Below, piece after piece: positions 45,991-56,498 of a DNA stretch of 64,000 bases. The notes beneath the pieces are model-generated. The model was not told the DNA's origin. It worked only from the letters and a program-made list of their open reading frames with translations, and made no database searches. Positions within the stretch are counted from its first letter, which is position 1; each line of letters begins with the position of its first letter. The position numbers were made by a program, and so were the translations under genes. Origin of the DNA: Pseudomonadota bacterium (GTDB lineage Bacteria > Pseudomonadota > Gammaproteobacteria > Burkholderiales > Thiobacteraceae); assembly GCA_021812385.1 (NCBI GenBank), contig JAKANO010000006.1:1-64000 (forward strand), written 5' to 3'.

Positions 45991-46674
45991 ATGTATAAAA
46001 TACTAATTAGATTCCTATTTTTTACCTGCGTAGCCGGCAATTCTATAGCCGGGGAAATCGTAGACGACACCCTGCAATCCATTAACGTGGGCGATGTTAA
46101 AGGGGTTGCAGAGGGAATCAAGCGTGGCCTGGATATCAACTACGCCGACCAGGATGGCAATACCTTGCTGATTTTGGCTGCCCGCAATGGCAACGTTGAG
46201 ACGGTGGCGCTTTTGCTCAATTCAGGCGCAAAAGTTTATCCAAGCAACGCCTTTGGGGACACCGCCTTGCTAGTTGCCAGCTTTGGCGGTTTTGAGCAAG
46301 TCGTTGATATGTTGCTCGCCAAGGGTGGAAGCCTTGGCGCCAATCCTCAAGGATGGACGCCTTTGCATTATGCGGCGTTTGCCGGGCATGTACGTCTTGT
46401 AAACAAATTCCTAGATCTGGGCAGCAATGTGAATGCTGCCACAAAACTTGATCTGACGCCGCTTATGGTCGCTGCTATGCAAGGCCACCTGGATGTTCTC
46501 AAAAGCTTGCTGCGCCATGGAGCAGATGCGAATTTGCGAGATGCAAACAATCTCAGTGCGAGCGACCATGCGTTAGCTCATGGCAATACCGACATTGCAG
46601 ATTTTCTTGCTCATGCCAGCGCTAAGAAGAAGCAATCCTTCTTTACTTCGTATAATGTATATTATGTTAAATAG
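45991..46674 (+). CDS. Exported ankyrin-repeat protein
   Basis: The 227-residue protein has a signal peptide (about 1-20, ending SIAG) and about five ankyrin repeats between residues 25 and 210 with the typical GxTPLHYAAFAGH and LLxxGAxVN phrases. It is predicted periplasmic. Ankyrin proteins in this position, 12 bp after tatD, are frequent in betaproteobacteria, but the partner is unknown. Confidence 0.85.
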   Translation: MYKILIRFLFFTCVAGNSIAGEIVDDTLQSINVGDVKGVAEGIKRGLDINYADQDGNTLLILAARNGNVETVALLLNSGAKVYPSNAFGDTALLVASFGGFEQVVDMLLAKGGSLGANPQGWTPLHYAAFAGHVRLVNKFLDLGSNVNAATKLDLTPLMVAAMQGHLDVLKSLLRHGADANLRDANNLSASDHALAHGNTDIADFLAHASAKKKQSFFTSYNVYYVK

Positions 46675-46680
46675 TGAATT

Positions 46681-46828
46681 CAGATGTTCCCAGATGTTCT
46701 TCGAATGCCTATTCAATGTTATGCAGCTATCAGTTGATTAGCGCACTTCCCTTGCATTGCTGAGCAAGTTAATTTAGTCTGAAAATGTAGTATCTGCTTA
46801 GTAGTATTTGCTTAGCAGCATCTACTTA
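46681..46828. repeat. Short tandem repeats upstream of the secreted-protein gene
   Basis: Two tandem 10-bp copies CAGATGTTCY (46681-46700) are followed further on by three tandem 14-bp copies: GTAGTATCTGCTTA (46787-46800), GTAGTATTTGCTTA (46801-46814) and GCAGCATCTACTTA (46815-46828). The 14-bp set ends 54 bp before the start of the next gene and could be a protein-binding array. The remainder of this 207-bp gap shows nothing else recognisable. Confidence 0.7.
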
Positions 46829-46881
46829 AATAATCGATAGTTAGCAAAAATAGAATGAACCCATTCACAAAGGAGATAAAC

Positions 46882-47418
46882 ATGGGCTTTGCAAAACGCT
46901 TGTTTCTTACGCTAGGTATGATTGGATTTTTATCCTCATCAGTTACTGCAACTGCTGTTGCAGCCGGCAATACAGTCAAACTATCCGGCACCCGTTTTGA
47001 AATGGAAGTGCCAAAAGATTGGGCCCCGGGTTACAAAGATTTAGACGACAAGCTGTTAATGATCTACTTCACATCTGCTCAGACCGGCACGACATTGGAA
47101 GGCGTCTATTTAAGAAAAGTACAACCAGCGACATACACCATGGCTGACTTCATAAAGTTTCGCATTGGTGCCGAGAACAAGCGTTACGAAGGCAAAAATC
47201 ACAAAGTGATCAAGGAATCAGGTCTGACTATTGGCGGGGAAAAAGGCGGCTATTTATTGACGACCTGGACCGATGGCGGAAAGGTATTTGAGAAACATAC
47301 AGCGTTATTTCTAAAGGATGGCCGCCAATACTTGGTCGTCCTGCATGGCCCACAGGGAAAAGTGGACAAAGCAATATTTGATCACGCCGTTGCAAGCTTC
47401 GGCTTGGGTAAGGAATAA
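46882..47418 (+). CDS. Small secreted protein, PsbP/DcrB-like, function unknown
   Basis: The 178-residue protein has a signal peptide (about 1-28, TAVAAG) and a single alpha/beta domain with SGTRFEMEVPKDW, FTSAQTGTTLEGVYL and the C-terminal FDHAVASF. The general pattern resembles PsbP/DcrB-like periplasmic folds, but I cannot name a family. ATG 46882 has AGGAG six bases upstream; an in-frame ATG 27 bp earlier is weaker. It is monocistronic with a terminator after it. Confidence 0.75.
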   Translation: MGFAKRLFLTLGMIGFLSSSVTATAVAAGNTVKLSGTRFEMEVPKDWAPGYKDLDDKLLMIYFTSAQTGTTLEGVYLRKVQPATYTMADFIKFRIGAENKRYEGKNHKVIKESGLTIGGEKGGYLLTTWTDGGKVFEKHTALFLKDGRQYLVVLHGPQGKVDKAIFDHAVASFGLGKE

Positions 47419-47464
47419 CCCGCCCCCTAAATAAGCGCAATAAAATAAACTTTATGTTTGATGC

Positions 47465-47497
47465 ACGGCTGGGCGCTGTGTCCAGCCGTTTCTTTTT
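47465..47497 (+). terminator. Intrinsic terminator after the secreted-protein gene
   Basis: A perfect 8-bp stem ACGGCTGG / CCAGCCGT (47465-47472 and 47482-47489, 9-nt loop) is followed by TTCTTTTT. It ends the rightward transcript; the opposite strand lacks a T run, so it is not a good terminator for cheB. Confidence 0.8.
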
Positions 47498-47529
47498 CTA
47501 AACGCGCGGCTCCAATTTTTAATACTGCA

Positions 47530-48603
47530 CTAAACTCGATTGGCGCGAACACCCATTGTGGCCAAGTGCGCTAACACCTTTCTTGTCATATCCAATAGCG
47601 GCACGACTTCATCAACGCCGCCGCATGCAACCGCCTCTTTGGGCATTCCATACACCACGCAACTTTCTTCGTTCTGGGCAAAATTATAGGAACCTGCGTC
47701 CTTCATTTCCTTCATGCCCAATGCACCGTCCTTACCCATGCCGGTTAAGATGACGCCAATGGCGTTGGCTCCCGCATAATTTGCGGCAGATCGAAATAGG
47801 ACGTCAACAGATGGCCGATGCCGGTTCACGGGAGACGCCTGGCTGAGCTCGGTCATGTAATTTGCGCCACTACGCTTTAGCAGCAAATGCGAGTGCCCTG
47901 GTGCGATATAGGCGTGCCCCGGCAAGATACGTTCATTATGTTCGGCTTCCTTAACGGCGATTTTGCATAGGCCATCCAGTCTCTGCGCAAAAGACTTGGT
48001 GAAGGCTTCCGGCATGTGTTGGGTGACTAAAACTCCCGGGCAATCAGAAGGCAAGCGAATCAGGAATTCCTTAATGGCTTCCGTTCCGCCAGTTGAGGCA
48101 CCGACAATGATAATTTTTTCGGTGGTTGAAATGCGATTGGCAACGGCTGGCAACACCACATCAGCGGAATGATTGGGCGCGACATTGATGCCGGTTTTTC
48201 TGATTTTGGCATTTGCCGCGGCGCGAATTTTATCGGTGATTTCTTGGCTGTAATCCTGCATGCCTTGCGTGATATCCATTTTCGGCTTGGTGACAAAATC
48301 TACAGCGCCAAGCTCTAAGGCACGAAAAGTAACCGATGAGCTTTTCTCGGTCAGGGAAGAAACCATCACCACCGGCATTGGCCGCAGGCGCATGAGTTTT
48401 TCCAGGAAATCCAAGCCATCCATTTTGGGCATTTCAACGTCCAAGGTCAGTACATCCGGATTGAGCGCCTTGATCATCTCCCGCGCCACAATCGGATCCG
48501 GTGCTGCGCCAATCGCCTCCATATCGTCTTGGGAATTGATGATCTCTTTCAAAATGCTGCGAATCAGCGCGGAGTCGTCAATGATGAGTACTTTGATTTT
48601 CAT
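47530..48603 (-). CDS. cheB: Chemotaxis response regulator protein-glutamate methylesterase CheB
   Basis: The 357-residue protein demethylates and deamidates chemoreceptors for adaptation. An N-terminal receiver domain with phospho-acceptor D55 ([12 protein letters not shown]) precedes the methylesterase domain with S170 ([10 protein letters not shown]), H196 (TQHMPEAF) and the Asp in [12 protein letters not shown]. It is the last gene of the leftward che operon, 22 bp after cheD. Confidence 0.96.
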   Translation of the reverse strand: MKIKVLIIDDSALIRSILKEIINSQDDMEAIGAAPDPIVAREMIKALNPDVLTLDVEMPKMDGLDFLEKLMRLRPMPVVMVSSLTEKSSSVTFRALELGAVDFVTKPKMDITQGMQDYSQEITDKIRAAANAKIRKTGINVAPNHSADVVLPAVANRISTTEKIIIVGASTGGTEAIKEFLIRLPSDCPGVLVTQHMPEAFTKSFAQRLDGLCKIAVKEAEHNERILPGHAYIAPGHSHLLLKRSGANYMTELSQASPVNRHRPSVDVLFRSAANYAGANAIGVILTGMGKDGALGMKEMKDAGSYNFAQNEESCVVYGMPKEAVACGGVDEVVPLLDMTRKVLAHLATMGVRANRV

Positions 48604-48625
48604 GATTTAAGCAATATGCAGCACA

Positions 48626-49243
48626 TTAGGTAAACAACTCCACTTCCCCACCCACGTCTGATTGGCGCAAGCGCACCCTATACTCCGACTCACGATCGAC
48701 AATCGTGTTGTTGTGCACGTTGCGTAGTTTCTTCACCATCACTTTCCCAGTTTGCGGGAAAAAATAAACCTTACGGGGATAGATATCCAACAAGTCCTGC
48801 GCCACCACTTGAATTTTTTCCGTGCGCAGAAAATCCAGTACAAAAGCAGCATTACGCTCACCGACATTGGCGACGGTAAAGCCGCGCAACACATTGCCGC
48901 CGCCAAATACTTTCGCTTCTAAATTAGCCCGTCGCGCACCGAGTTTAGCCAGCTCGTTGATTAGCATTTCCATGGCGAACGTGCCGTAGCGCGCCGAGGT
49001 GCTTAATGGATTTTCTTGATCTTGGCCGACGCTGTCGGGCAACATAAAGTGATTCATGCCGCCGATGCCGCTTACGCGATCTCGAATGCAGGCGGCCACG
49101 CAAGAGCCGAGTACCGTGACCAGCACCATATCGCGGCTAGTCCCATAAAACTCTCCCGGCAATATTTTGGCCGCGTCGATATTAAAATTGCGGTCAAAAT
49201 ATAAATTTGGGGATTCCGTTTCGATATAGCCATCGGCATTCAT
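48626..49243 (-). CDS. cheD: Chemoreceptor glutamine deamidase CheD
   Basis: The 205-residue deamidase has the catalytic Cys in [14 protein letters not shown], His in GGMNHFMLP, and a downstream Thr. ATG 49243 lies 1 bp after the cheR stop, and a longer in-frame reading would lie inside cheR. CheD matures receptors and can interact with CheC/CheY, which are otherwise not seen. Confidence 0.95.
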   Translation of the reverse strand: MNADGYIETESPNLYFDRNFNIDAAKILPGEFYGTSRDMVLVTVLGSCVAACIRDRVSGIGGMNHFMLPDSVGQDQENPLSTSARYGTFAMEMLINELAKLGARRANLEAKVFGGGNVLRGFTVANVGERNAAFVLDFLRTEKIQVVAQDLLDIYPRKVYFFPQTGKVMVKKLRNVHNNTIVDRESEYRVRLRQSDVGGEVELFT

Positions 49244-49244
49244 T

Positions 49245-50096
49245 TCAAGCTCTTTTCGCCAATTCATACACCGTTTTTGCGCGCAATTTGAAGATCTCGG
49301 CCGCGTTATGAAAGCTTTCCGAATGTCCGGCAAACAATAGGCCATCCGGTTGCAACATCGGCGCGAATCTTTGCAGTATTTGCAGCTGCGTTTGCTTATC
49401 GAAATAGATCATCACATTGCGGCAAAAGATCGCATCAAACGGACCACGTATCGGCCAGGTTTTATCCAACAAATTGAGCTGGCGAAATGTGATCATATTG
49501 CGCAATTCTGGCCGTACCTGGGCAAACCCGGCATTGGCGCCCTTGCCTTTCAAAAAATAGCGTTTAAGCTTTTCTTCCGGTAATTTTTCCAAACGTTCCA
49601 AGGGATAAACTCCAGCTTCAGCCTTGGCTAATACATTCGTGTCCAAATCAGTCGCTAAAATTTTGACCGGGGGCATGCTTGAGCCATACAAATCCAGCAT
49701 GGTCATGGCCATGGAATAAGGCTCTTCACCGGTGGAACTGGCGGAGCACCACAGCATGATGGGATGCTTGTCACGTTGTTTACGGACGTGGTCGGCCAAT
49801 AGCGGAAAATGATGCTCTTCGCGAAAAAATGCCGTTAGATTCGTGGTGAGCGAATTAACGAACGATTGCCATTCTGCAGAGTCCCCATCTTGTTCCAAAC
49901 GCGATAAATATTCGCTAAAGCTGTCTAAACCGGTCGCGCGCAAGCGCCTTGCCAAGCGGCTATAGACCATATCCTCTTTGCTTGGATTCAGCGAGATACC
50001 GGCATAGTCATAGATGAGCTTGCGAACTTGTTCGAAATCTTTGGATGTAAATTGGAATTCCCGGGCTTTGTCTATTGATTGGCTTGGAGATGGCAT
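49245..50096 (-). CDS. cheR: Chemotaxis protein methyltransferase CheR
   Basis: The 283-residue SAM-dependent enzyme methylates receptor glutamates. The N-terminal helical domain ([24 protein letters not shown] without the leading residues) precedes the catalytic domain with [16 protein letters not shown] and [17 protein letters not shown] 50096 is preferred; TTG and GTG codons 12-15 bp upstream are possible. It follows the receptor after a 155-bp gap that contains a strong hairpin. Confidence 0.95.
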   Translation of the reverse strand: MPSPSQSIDKAREFQFTSKDFEQVRKLIYDYAGISLNPSKEDMVYSRLARRLRATGLDSFSEYLSRLEQDGDSAEWQSFVNSLTTNLTAFFREEHHFPLLADHVRKQRDKHPIMLWCSASSTGEEPYSMAMTMLDLYGSSMPPVKILATDLDTNVLAKAEAGVYPLERLEKLPEEKLKRYFLKGKGANAGFAQVRPELRNMITFRQLNLLDKTWPIRGPFDAIFCRNVMIYFDKQTQLQILQRFAPMLQPDGLLFAGHSESFHNAAEIFKLRAKTVYELAKRA

Positions 50097-50194
50097 AGTG
50101 GTAGGCACCAAGAATTAGTTCCAATGCCCTCCCCTGCGGGTTTTTGAGGGGACAACATGCTGAAGGTAAAAAAACCACACAAAGCTTTCAACCT

Positions 50195-50227
50195 CCCGCC
50201 AAGCACCAAACTTGCGCGCTTGGCGGG
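50195..50227 (-). other. Strong hairpin between mcp and cheR
   Basis: A perfect 10-bp inverted repeat CCCGCCAAGC / GCTTGGCGGG (50195-50204 and 50218-50227, 13-nt loop) lies 25 bp past the receptor stop. On the minus strand a T run follows only after about 20 bases, so it may be a partial terminator or an mRNA-stabilising hairpin that sets receptor above cheRDB levels. Confidence 0.55.
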
Positions 50228-50251
50228 TGTTGAGTTGAATCAGATCCGCAA

Positions 50252-53092
50252 TTAAAACTCTTCCCAGGATTCATCGCTAGAAGCGCTGGGCCTTGGTTTT
50301 GCTCCCGTTTTTTTCGCGGCCTTGGCCATGGAGGGGGCCGGGACGGCTGGCGTTGCTATCGCAGCTTGAACCGCGACGCGTTTAGCTTGCATGGCGCCAC
50401 CGCTTGCTCCTGCCAGCTTGAATATGCTGACAGACTCAATCAGGTTCTGCGCTTGCTCTTCCAGCGATTCTGCTGCCGCAGCCGCTTCTTCTACTAAGGC
50501 CGCATTCTGCTGCGTGACTTCATCCATCTGCGTAATCGCTTGGTTCACCTGCTCGATACCGGAACTCTGCTCAATGGATGCTGCGGAAATTTCCGACATG
50601 ATGTCGGTGACGCGCTTGACCGCGGTGACGATTTCTTCCATGGTCTTGCCAGCTTCGTCCACCAGCTTGGTGCCGCCTTCCACTTTTTCCACGGAATCGC
50701 CGATCAGTGTTTTGATTTCCTTGGCCGCTGCGGCGGAGCGCTGCGCCAAGTTGCGCACTTCGGCCGCCACGACCGCGAAACCACGCCCTTGCTCGCCGGC
50801 GCGCGCCGCTTCCACGGCGGCATTCAGCGCCAGAATATTGGTCTGGAACGCGATGCCGTCGATGACGGAAATGATATCCACAATCTTGCGTGAGCTATCG
50901 TTGATCGAACTCATGGTATCAACCACTTTGCCCACCACCTCGCCGCCCTTCAGCGCGATGTCGGAAGCGCCCTTCGCCAATTGATTGGCTTGCTTGGCGT
51001 TTTCCGCATTTTGCTTCACGGTAGAAGTCAGTTCTTCCATGCTAGAGGCGGTTTCTTCCAAGCTCGAAGCCTGCTCTTCCGTGCGCTGAGAGAGATCGCT
51101 ATTGCCCACGGCGATTTCCTTGGAGGCGGTATTGATGGTGTCGGCGGCTTCCTTGATCTGGCCCACAATTTCTTTCAGATTTTCGGCGGTGGAGTTAGCG
51201 TCATCCTTGAGTTGTCCAAAGGTGCCGGCGTAATCGTTGGTGATTCTATCGGTCAGATCGCCACGCGACAGCGCGGACAACATGCGCACCACTTCGGTCA
51301 GCCCGGCCTCGCTGGTTTCCAGCAATTTATTCATGCCCTCGCCCAACTGCTTGAAGAAACCAACCTTACCCTGCATATCCATGCGCCGGGTAAAGTCGCC
51401 CATCACGGCACCTTCCACGATGTCGGCGATTTCTTTTTCCGTTGCCACTTCCAGCGTACGGTCGTTCCATTCGACCACAGAACCTAAACGCTCGCCCTTC
51501 GCGTTGATAATGGGGTTCGCCACCAGCGCGAAGGTGCGCCCGCCTACCACGATTTGGGCTTTATACGTGCTGGTGAAAGTCGCCAGCAAATTCTTTTGAT
51601 GCGCCGGATTTTTGTGGAAGCTGTCGATGCTGCCGCCCATCAGCTTGTTCACGCTGAAGCTCGGCAACTCCTTGCGGATGTCGTTCTCGGCATTGGTCAG
51701 CATTGGCAGGATGGATTTGTTCATATAGATGATGTTGCGGTCGTTGTCCGCAATCATGACGTTGGTCGCCACATTATCCAGGGCCATCCTGACGCGTAAA
51801 TTCTCGTCGCCGATGCGCTTCGCCTCGGCCACGTCGAAGCCGAGCTTGGTCTGCATGGATTTCAGGGCTTCCAACACCTTGCCGATTTCGTCATGGCTTT
51901 CGACCTCGATGCGGTTGCTGTAGTTGCCCTGAGAGATTTGCTCGAAATGGCCGATGGTCGCTTGCAATGGCCGCACGATGGCGCGAATCAGTACCCAGCC
52001 TATCCAGGCCGCCAGCAGCAGGCCGAGCGCGATGACCGCGATGGATGCGTTGCGTATCATGGTGTAGCGGCTTTGCGCCTGGGCGTACTCTTCTTTCGCC
52101 ACGTCGAGCTGGAGCTTGATCAAGGCGTCGGCGCTGTTTCTAACCGGCGTATACAGATCGACGACTTTCTGATCGTAGTACTGCTTCGCGTCATTGATCT
52201 TACCGTCCTTCAGTAAAGCCATATTGGACTTGAGGCCATCCGTCACGAATTTGCCGCGCGCTTCGACAAAGGTGTCCGCCAGTTTCTTTTCTTCCGGCGT
52301 CAGCGTGGTCGCCATATAGGCATCCCAGGTCTTGGTGATCTCCGCAGCGTTCTGCGTAATGGATTCTGCATGCTTGGCGATCACCGCCGGCGTAGGGTTC
52401 ACTAAAGACTCGAGCAGGTTGATGCGATTGCTGTTAAGCAAACGCACAATCTTATCCAATTGCCCCATGGGAATCGTTCGATCTTCATACACGGTGCGCA
52501 ACCCATCGTTGGCCTTGCTCATGCCATATAGGCCGAACAGGCCAATACCAACCAATAGTACCGACAGCAATCCGAGGACAAAAGTCAGTCGCGACTTGAT
52601 GGTGCGATTCTTGAACATATTTAAACTCCCGAATTTACTGGTTTTGACGGCCTTGCCCTGCTGGATTTTCAAGTTGCCCTGACGGCCCTCTTTAAATAGC
52701 TGATACACCTTGGCGGTTGCCTCAACCGTGGCGCGATCCGGCTTGCTGCGCACCGACATGTAGCCGATCACCTGACCGTTCTCGCGGATGGGCGTGGCGT
52801 TCGCCTCCACCCAGTAATAGTCGCCGTTCTTGCAGCGGTTCTTCACCAGTCCGGTCCAGGGGCGTCCAGCCTTGAGTGTCTCCCACAGGTCGGCGAACGC
52901 TTCCGCCGGCATGTCGGGATGGCGCACCAGGTTGTGTGGAGCGCCGATCAATTCCTGTTCTGTAAATCCGCTGATACGGATGAAGTCATGATTGATGTAG
53001 GTGATCTGACCCTTGAGATCGGTTTTCGAAACAATGGAGTCTCCCGGCTGGAGCTCATATTCGACGTTGGTCACCGGCATGTTTGTACGCAT
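50252..53092 (-). CDS. Methyl-accepting chemotaxis protein with Aer-like PAS and a second PAS domain
   Basis: The protein has 946 residues. An N-terminal PAS domain (about 10-125) resembles the FAD-binding aerotaxis receptor Aer ([30 protein letters not shown]). A transmembrane helix (169-191), a periplasmic four-helix-type region (about 195-345), a second helix (348-370), HAMP (about 371-425), a second PAS-like domain (about 437-560) and the signalling domain with [17 protein letters not shown] follow. After a flexible Ala/Pro/Lys linker it ends SWEEF, similar to the NWETF tail that docks CheR. It may sense redox or energy state as well as a periplasmic ligand. It lies 15 bp after cheW. Confidence 0.93.
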   Translation of the reverse strand: MRTNMPVTNVEYELQPGDSIVSKTDLKGQITYINHDFIRISGFTEQELIGAPHNLVRHPDMPAEAFADLWETLKAGRPWTGLVKNRCKNGDYYWVEANATPIRENGQVIGYMSVRSKPDRATVEATAKVYQLFKEGRQGNLKIQQGKAVKTSKFGSLNMFKNRTIKSRLTFVLGLLSVLLVGIGLFGLYGMSKANDGLRTVYEDRTIPMGQLDKIVRLLNSNRINLLESLVNPTPAVIAKHAESITQNAAEITKTWDAYMATTLTPEEKKLADTFVEARGKFVTDGLKSNMALLKDGKINDAKQYYDQKVVDLYTPVRNSADALIKLQLDVAKEEYAQAQSRYTMIRNASIAVIALGLLLAAWIGWVLIRAIVRPLQATIGHFEQISQGNYSNRIEVESHDEIGKVLEALKSMQTKLGFDVAEAKRIGDENLRVRMALDNVATNVMIADNDRNIIYMNKSILPMLTNAENDIRKELPSFSVNKLMGGSIDSFHKNPAHQKNLLATFTSTYKAQIVVGGRTFALVANPIINAKGERLGSVVEWNDRTLEVATEKEIADIVEGAVMGDFTRRMDMQGKVGFFKQLGEGMNKLLETSEAGLTEVVRMLSALSRGDLTDRITNDYAGTFGQLKDDANSTAENLKEIVGQIKEAADTINTASKEIAVGNSDLSQRTEEQASSLEETASSMEELTSTVKQNAENAKQANQLAKGASDIALKGGEVVGKVVDTMSSINDSSRKIVDIISVIDGIAFQTNILALNAAVEAARAGEQGRGFAVVAAEVRNLAQRSAAAAKEIKTLIGDSVEKVEGGTKLVDEAGKTMEEIVTAVKRVTDIMSEISAASIEQSSGIEQVNQAITQMDEVTQQNAALVEEAAAAAESLEEQAQNLIESVSIFKLAGASGGAMQAKRVAVQAAIATPAVPAPSMAKAAKKTGAKPRPSASSDESWEEF

Positions 53093-53107
53093 TTTTTGTT
53101 TCCTTCC

Positions 53108-53599
53108 CTAAGCGGCGGCTGATTCGACCAGCGCCATATCGTTACTGGTCATGAGACGTTCGATATCGGCTAGGATAATCATGCGCTCATCCAAGGTGCC
53201 CAGCCCCATGATGTACTGGGTGTCGAGGCTGGCGCCAAACTCCGGCGCCGGTTTGATTTGCTCGGAGGTCAAGGAGATCACATCCGAGACACCGTCCACT
53301 ACCATGCCCACCACACGCTTGGCGACATTCAGTATGATCACCACCGTAAGCTCGTCGTAGGTGACATTGCCCAAGTTGAATTTGATGCGCATATCCACGA
53401 TCGGCACGATAATGCCGCGCAAGTTAATCACGCCCTTGATAAACTCGGGCGTGTTTGCAAGGACGGTAACGGCGTCATAGCCACGGATTTCCTGCACCTT
53501 GAGAATGTCTATGCCGTACTCTTCCTTACCCAGCGTGAAGGACAAGAATTCGTTATTGGCTACCACGTCTTCGCTTAATGTTTCTTGCGCTGCTTGCAT
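53108..53599 (-). CDS. cheW: Chemotaxis adaptor CheW
   Basis: The 163-residue CheW-domain protein couples receptors to CheA. Segments [40 protein letters not shown] and [11 protein letters not shown] are typical. It sits between cheA and the receptor gene in the leftward operon. Confidence 0.96.
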   Translation of the reverse strand: MQAAQETLSEDVVANNEFLSFTLGKEEYGIDILKVQEIRGYDAVTVLANTPEFIKGVINLRGIIVPIVDMRIKFNLGNVTYDELTVVIILNVAKRVVGMVVDGVSDVISLTSEQIKPAPEFGASLDTQYIMGLGTLDERMIILADIERLMTSNDMALVESAAA

Positions 53600-53653
53600 C
53601 GCTATCCCCTTTTCAATTCCTTGTCACTTCAAAACGCTTTGAATCTTGCCGCA

Positions 53654-55807
53654 TCAAGCACAGCGCAGGTGCATGCCCTGCTCTTGATTGAGCCGTACCA
53701 GAGAAGCCACGTCTAAAATCATGGCGACTCGACCATCACCCATGATGGTTGCACCGGACACGTAGGGCACTTTGCGATAGTTCGCTTCTAAACTTTTCAG
53801 CACGACTTGGTGTTGGCCCACGAGTTCATCCACAAATAACGCAACCTTTTTGCCATCCGCTTCCAGCAATACCAAAATGCCGCGCTCTGGTTCAGTAATG
53901 TCGGTTGCAATTCCGAAAACTTTATGCAAAGCAACTAAGGGCAGATAAGCGCCGCGTACTTGCACCACCGTGCCCTGCCCGCTAACGGTCCTAATTTCCT
54001 TGGTAGAGGGCTGTAAAGACTCGGAAATGAAGGTGAGCGGAATAATGAATATTTGGCCGCCGACGGAAATCGACATGCCGTCCAATATCGCCAGCGTCAA
54101 CGGCAGGCGAATGGCGATGGTGGTGCCAAAGCCGCTTTCGGAGCTGATTTCAACCTGCCCGCCCATTTCCTGGATATTGCGTTTCACCACATCCATGCCC
54201 ACGCCGCGACCGGAGACATCGGTGACGACATCGGCGGTGGAAAATCCGGGGGCGAAGATGAGTTGCCACACCTCTTGGTCCGTCATGCCGTCATTCACGG
54301 GCAAGCCGCGTTCCTTGGCCTTGCCCAGAATCTTGGCGCGGTTCAATCCAGCGCCATTGTCTTTGACTTCGATAATGATGTTGCTGCCTTGGTGGAAAGC
54401 GCGCAGGGTAATGGTCCCTTTCGCATCTTTGCCAGCGGCTACGCGCAAGTCCGGGGATTCGATGCCGTGGTCGATGCTGTTGCGCACCAAATGCGTGAGC
54501 GGATCGGATAGTTTCTCGATCAAGCCCTTATCCAGTTCGGTGCCCTCGCCAACCGTTTTGAGCTCGATTTGCTTATTCAGTTTGTTGGCCAAGTCGCGCA
54601 CGACACGCGGGAAACGACTGAACACGAAGCCGATCGGCATCATGCGAATCGACATGATCGATTCTTGTAAATCACGGGTGTTGCGCTCTAATTGGCCCAT
54701 GCCGTTGAGCAAGTGCTCGTGCAATACTGGGTCGAGCTTCCCGGCAGTTTGCGCCAACATTGCTTGCGTAATCACCAACTCGCCAACCAAGTTAATCAAT
54801 AAATCAACTTTGTCGGTGTTGACACGGATGGTGCTCGCATCTGCCTGGGAATTGACGGCGACTTTGTCATTGTCGCGCCGCCCGGTTTTAACATTTTCTA
54901 GAATCGGGTTATCCGATGCACGCCGTCCCGGTGAGCGTTCAAATGCGGCGGGCTCGGGTTGCGCTTGCGGTGTTTCGATGTCGGTAAAAAATCCATAACC
55001 CGGGTCTACTTCGGCTTGCGGCGTTTCAATATCGGTAAAAAAGCCATAGCCCGGATCTTCTTCAACCTTAGGGCTTTCAATATCGACAAAAAAGCCATAG
55101 CCCTCATCTTCCGGCAGGGCATCCGCGAATAATTGAATGTGCAGTTTTTCCGGTTGCACAAAGAATGCAAAGGTATCGCTGAGTTCAGATTCGGTGGCGG
55201 CCGCAGTCAGTTTTAAACGCCACAGGGGAGGCACTTTATCCGCACCACTTTCGATGATTTCAAGCTTGCCGAGATTGGCAAGCTCCACAAATAGATTATC
55301 TAATGCAGCTCCCGCATCCGGCGTAAATTCGATTTGGCGACAGACTTCTTTTTTGGTGGTGGGGACAGCAAGCGCTTTATTCTTTTTCTTTTCTTTCTTG
55401 GGCTTGGCGGGCGCCGGATTTGATGCGCTGAGTTCTTCCAATTTTCGACAGACATCGGTAACGATGTTTTCGTCGACATCCCCGCCGTTTTGATGGGCTT
55501 CCATCTGTGCTTTTAACACATCCCCGGCTTGCAAAAAGACATCGATCATTTCATTGCGCAGTACCAATTCCTCTTTGCGCAATTTATCCAGCAGCGTTTC
55601 CAAAACGTGCGTGACCGAGGTCATGTCGTTGAAGCCGAATGTGCCGGCACCGCCTTTGATCGAATGCGCCGCGCGAAACACCGCATTCAGATCGTCAATG
55701 CTGGGCGCGCTGACATCAATCCCCAGCAACAGGCTTTCCATGGCGCTCAAGTGTTCCGCGACTTCCTCGAAGAACACTTGATAAAATTGACTCATGTCAA
55801 CGGTCAT
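53654..55807 (-). CDS. cheA: Chemotaxis sensor histidine kinase CheA
   Basis: The 717-residue kinase has an Hpt domain with phosphorylated H48 (RAAHSIKGGAGTF), a CheY-binding-like domain (about 155-228) and a linker. Next come the dimerisation domain (about 326-390) and the ATPase domain with N box HLVRNSIDHGIE, G1 DNGAGL and G2 GRGVGMD. A CheW-like regulatory domain is at the end. The linker contains three 17-residue tandem repeats (233-249, 250-266, 267-283) of the type DPGYGFFTDIETPQAE, an unusual low-complexity insert. It is preceded by cheY. Confidence 0.96.
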   Translation of the reverse strand: MTVDMSQFYQVFFEEVAEHLSAMESLLLGIDVSAPSIDDLNAVFRAAHSIKGGAGTFGFNDMTSVTHVLETLLDKLRKEELVLRNEMIDVFLQAGDVLKAQMEAHQNGGDVDENIVTDVCRKLEELSASNPAPAKPKKEKKKNKALAVPTTKKEVCRQIEFTPDAGAALDNLFVELANLGKLEIIESGADKVPPLWRLKLTAAATESELSDTFAFFVQPEKLHIQLFADALPEDEGYGFFVDIESPKVEEDPGYGFFTDIETPQAEVDPGYGFFTDIETPQAQPEPAAFERSPGRRASDNPILENVKTGRRDNDKVAVNSQADASTIRVNTDKVDLLINLVGELVITQAMLAQTAGKLDPVLHEHLLNGMGQLERNTRDLQESIMSIRMMPIGFVFSRFPRVVRDLANKLNKQIELKTVGEGTELDKGLIEKLSDPLTHLVRNSIDHGIESPDLRVAAGKDAKGTITLRAFHQGSNIIIEVKDNGAGLNRAKILGKAKERGLPVNDGMTDQEVWQLIFAPGFSTADVVTDVSGRGVGMDVVKRNIQEMGGQVEISSESGFGTTIAIRLPLTLAILDGMSISVGGQIFIIPLTFISESLQPSTKEIRTVSGQGTVVQVRGAYLPLVALHKVFGIATDITEPERGILVLLEADGKKVALFVDELVGQHQVVLKSLEANYRKVPYVSGATIMGDGRVAMILDVASLVRLNQEQGMHLRCA

Positions 55808-55860
55808 GGCACGCCTTTAAATTTGTTGGGATTATTCGAAAGGGATGAATATCGAAATCG

Positions 55861-56226
55861 TTAGCCGATCACTTTTTTCACGACATCCAGCAATTTTTGC
55901 GGATCGAAGGGTTTAACCAGCCAACCTGTAGCGCCTGCCGCTTTTCCTTTGGACTTCATGTCGTCGCCGGCTTCCGTGGTCAACACTAAAATCGGCGTGG
56001 TCTTATATTGCGGTAGGCCACGCAAGCTTTTGATCAGCGTGAGGCCGTCCATTTTTGGCATGTTCTGATCGGTGAGAATGAGGTTGATGGATTTTGCCTT
56101 GGCTTTGTCCAGCCCATCTTGGCCATCCACCGCTTCCACCACGTCATACCCGGCGCCTTTCAGAGTGAATGCAACCATTTGCCGAATGGATGTCGAGTCA
56201 TCGACCGCGAGAATCGTTTTTGCCAT
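55861..56226 (-). CDS. cheY: Chemotaxis response regulator CheY
   Basis: The 121-residue single receiver domain has acidic D9/D10 (AVDDSTS), phospho-acceptor D53 (LILTDQNMPKMDG), T83 and K105 (WLVKPFDP). It is first in the che operon and would act on the flagellar switch. No cheZ phosphatase is found nearby. A sigma-28-type promoter lies 86 bp upstream. Confidence 0.95.
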   Translation of the reverse strand: MAKTILAVDDSTSIRQMVAFTLKGAGYDVVEAVDGQDGLDKAKAKSINLILTDQNMPKMDGLTLIKSLRGLPQYKTTPILVLTTEAGDDMKSKGKAAGATGWLVKPFDPQKLLDVVKKVIG

Positions 56227-56311
56227 TTATGTAATCCTTAATTTCAGGGTCATTTTCATAATGAAGATGCGCCCAGCGCTGCATCTTCAATACAAGAGTT
56301 GGATACTCAGG

Positions 56312-56339
56312 TTATCGGTACGGATTAAGCGGGACTTTA
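56312..56339 (-). promoter_or_regulatory. Sigma-28 (FliA)-type promoter for the che operon
   Basis: Read on the minus strand: TAAAGTCC (56339-56332), 12 bp, then ACCGATAA (56319-56312). TAAAG matches at -35 and seven of eight positions at -10, with spacing one base longer than consensus. It lies directly upstream of cheY and downstream of the small-gene terminator. Confidence 0.5.
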
Positions 56340-56415
56340 ATTTTTTATAAGATATCCGCATAAGCAGAAGATATAAGCTTGCGACTGCATTGCTGCGCAG
56401 AGGCTTGGAAACAAG

Positions 56416-56449
56416 AGAAAAAAGACAAAGCAACTAACAGATAGTTGCT
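56416..56449 (-). terminator. Intrinsic terminator after the 66-codon gene
   Basis: On the minus strand an 8-bp perfect stem AGCAACTA / TAGTTGCT with a 5-nt loop (56429-56449) is followed by TTGTCTTTTTT. It separates the tiny gene upstream from the che promoter. Confidence 0.7.
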
Positions 56450-56498
56450 AAAGAGGAACTGCTAAGGGAGATGGGAGATTGAGATGATGATGGGGGAT

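Noticed and set aside
50391-50984. Long plus-strand frames opposite the chemoreceptor and cheA
   Set aside because: They are antisense shadows of the conserved signalling domains, with no ribosome-binding sites or recognisable motifs.
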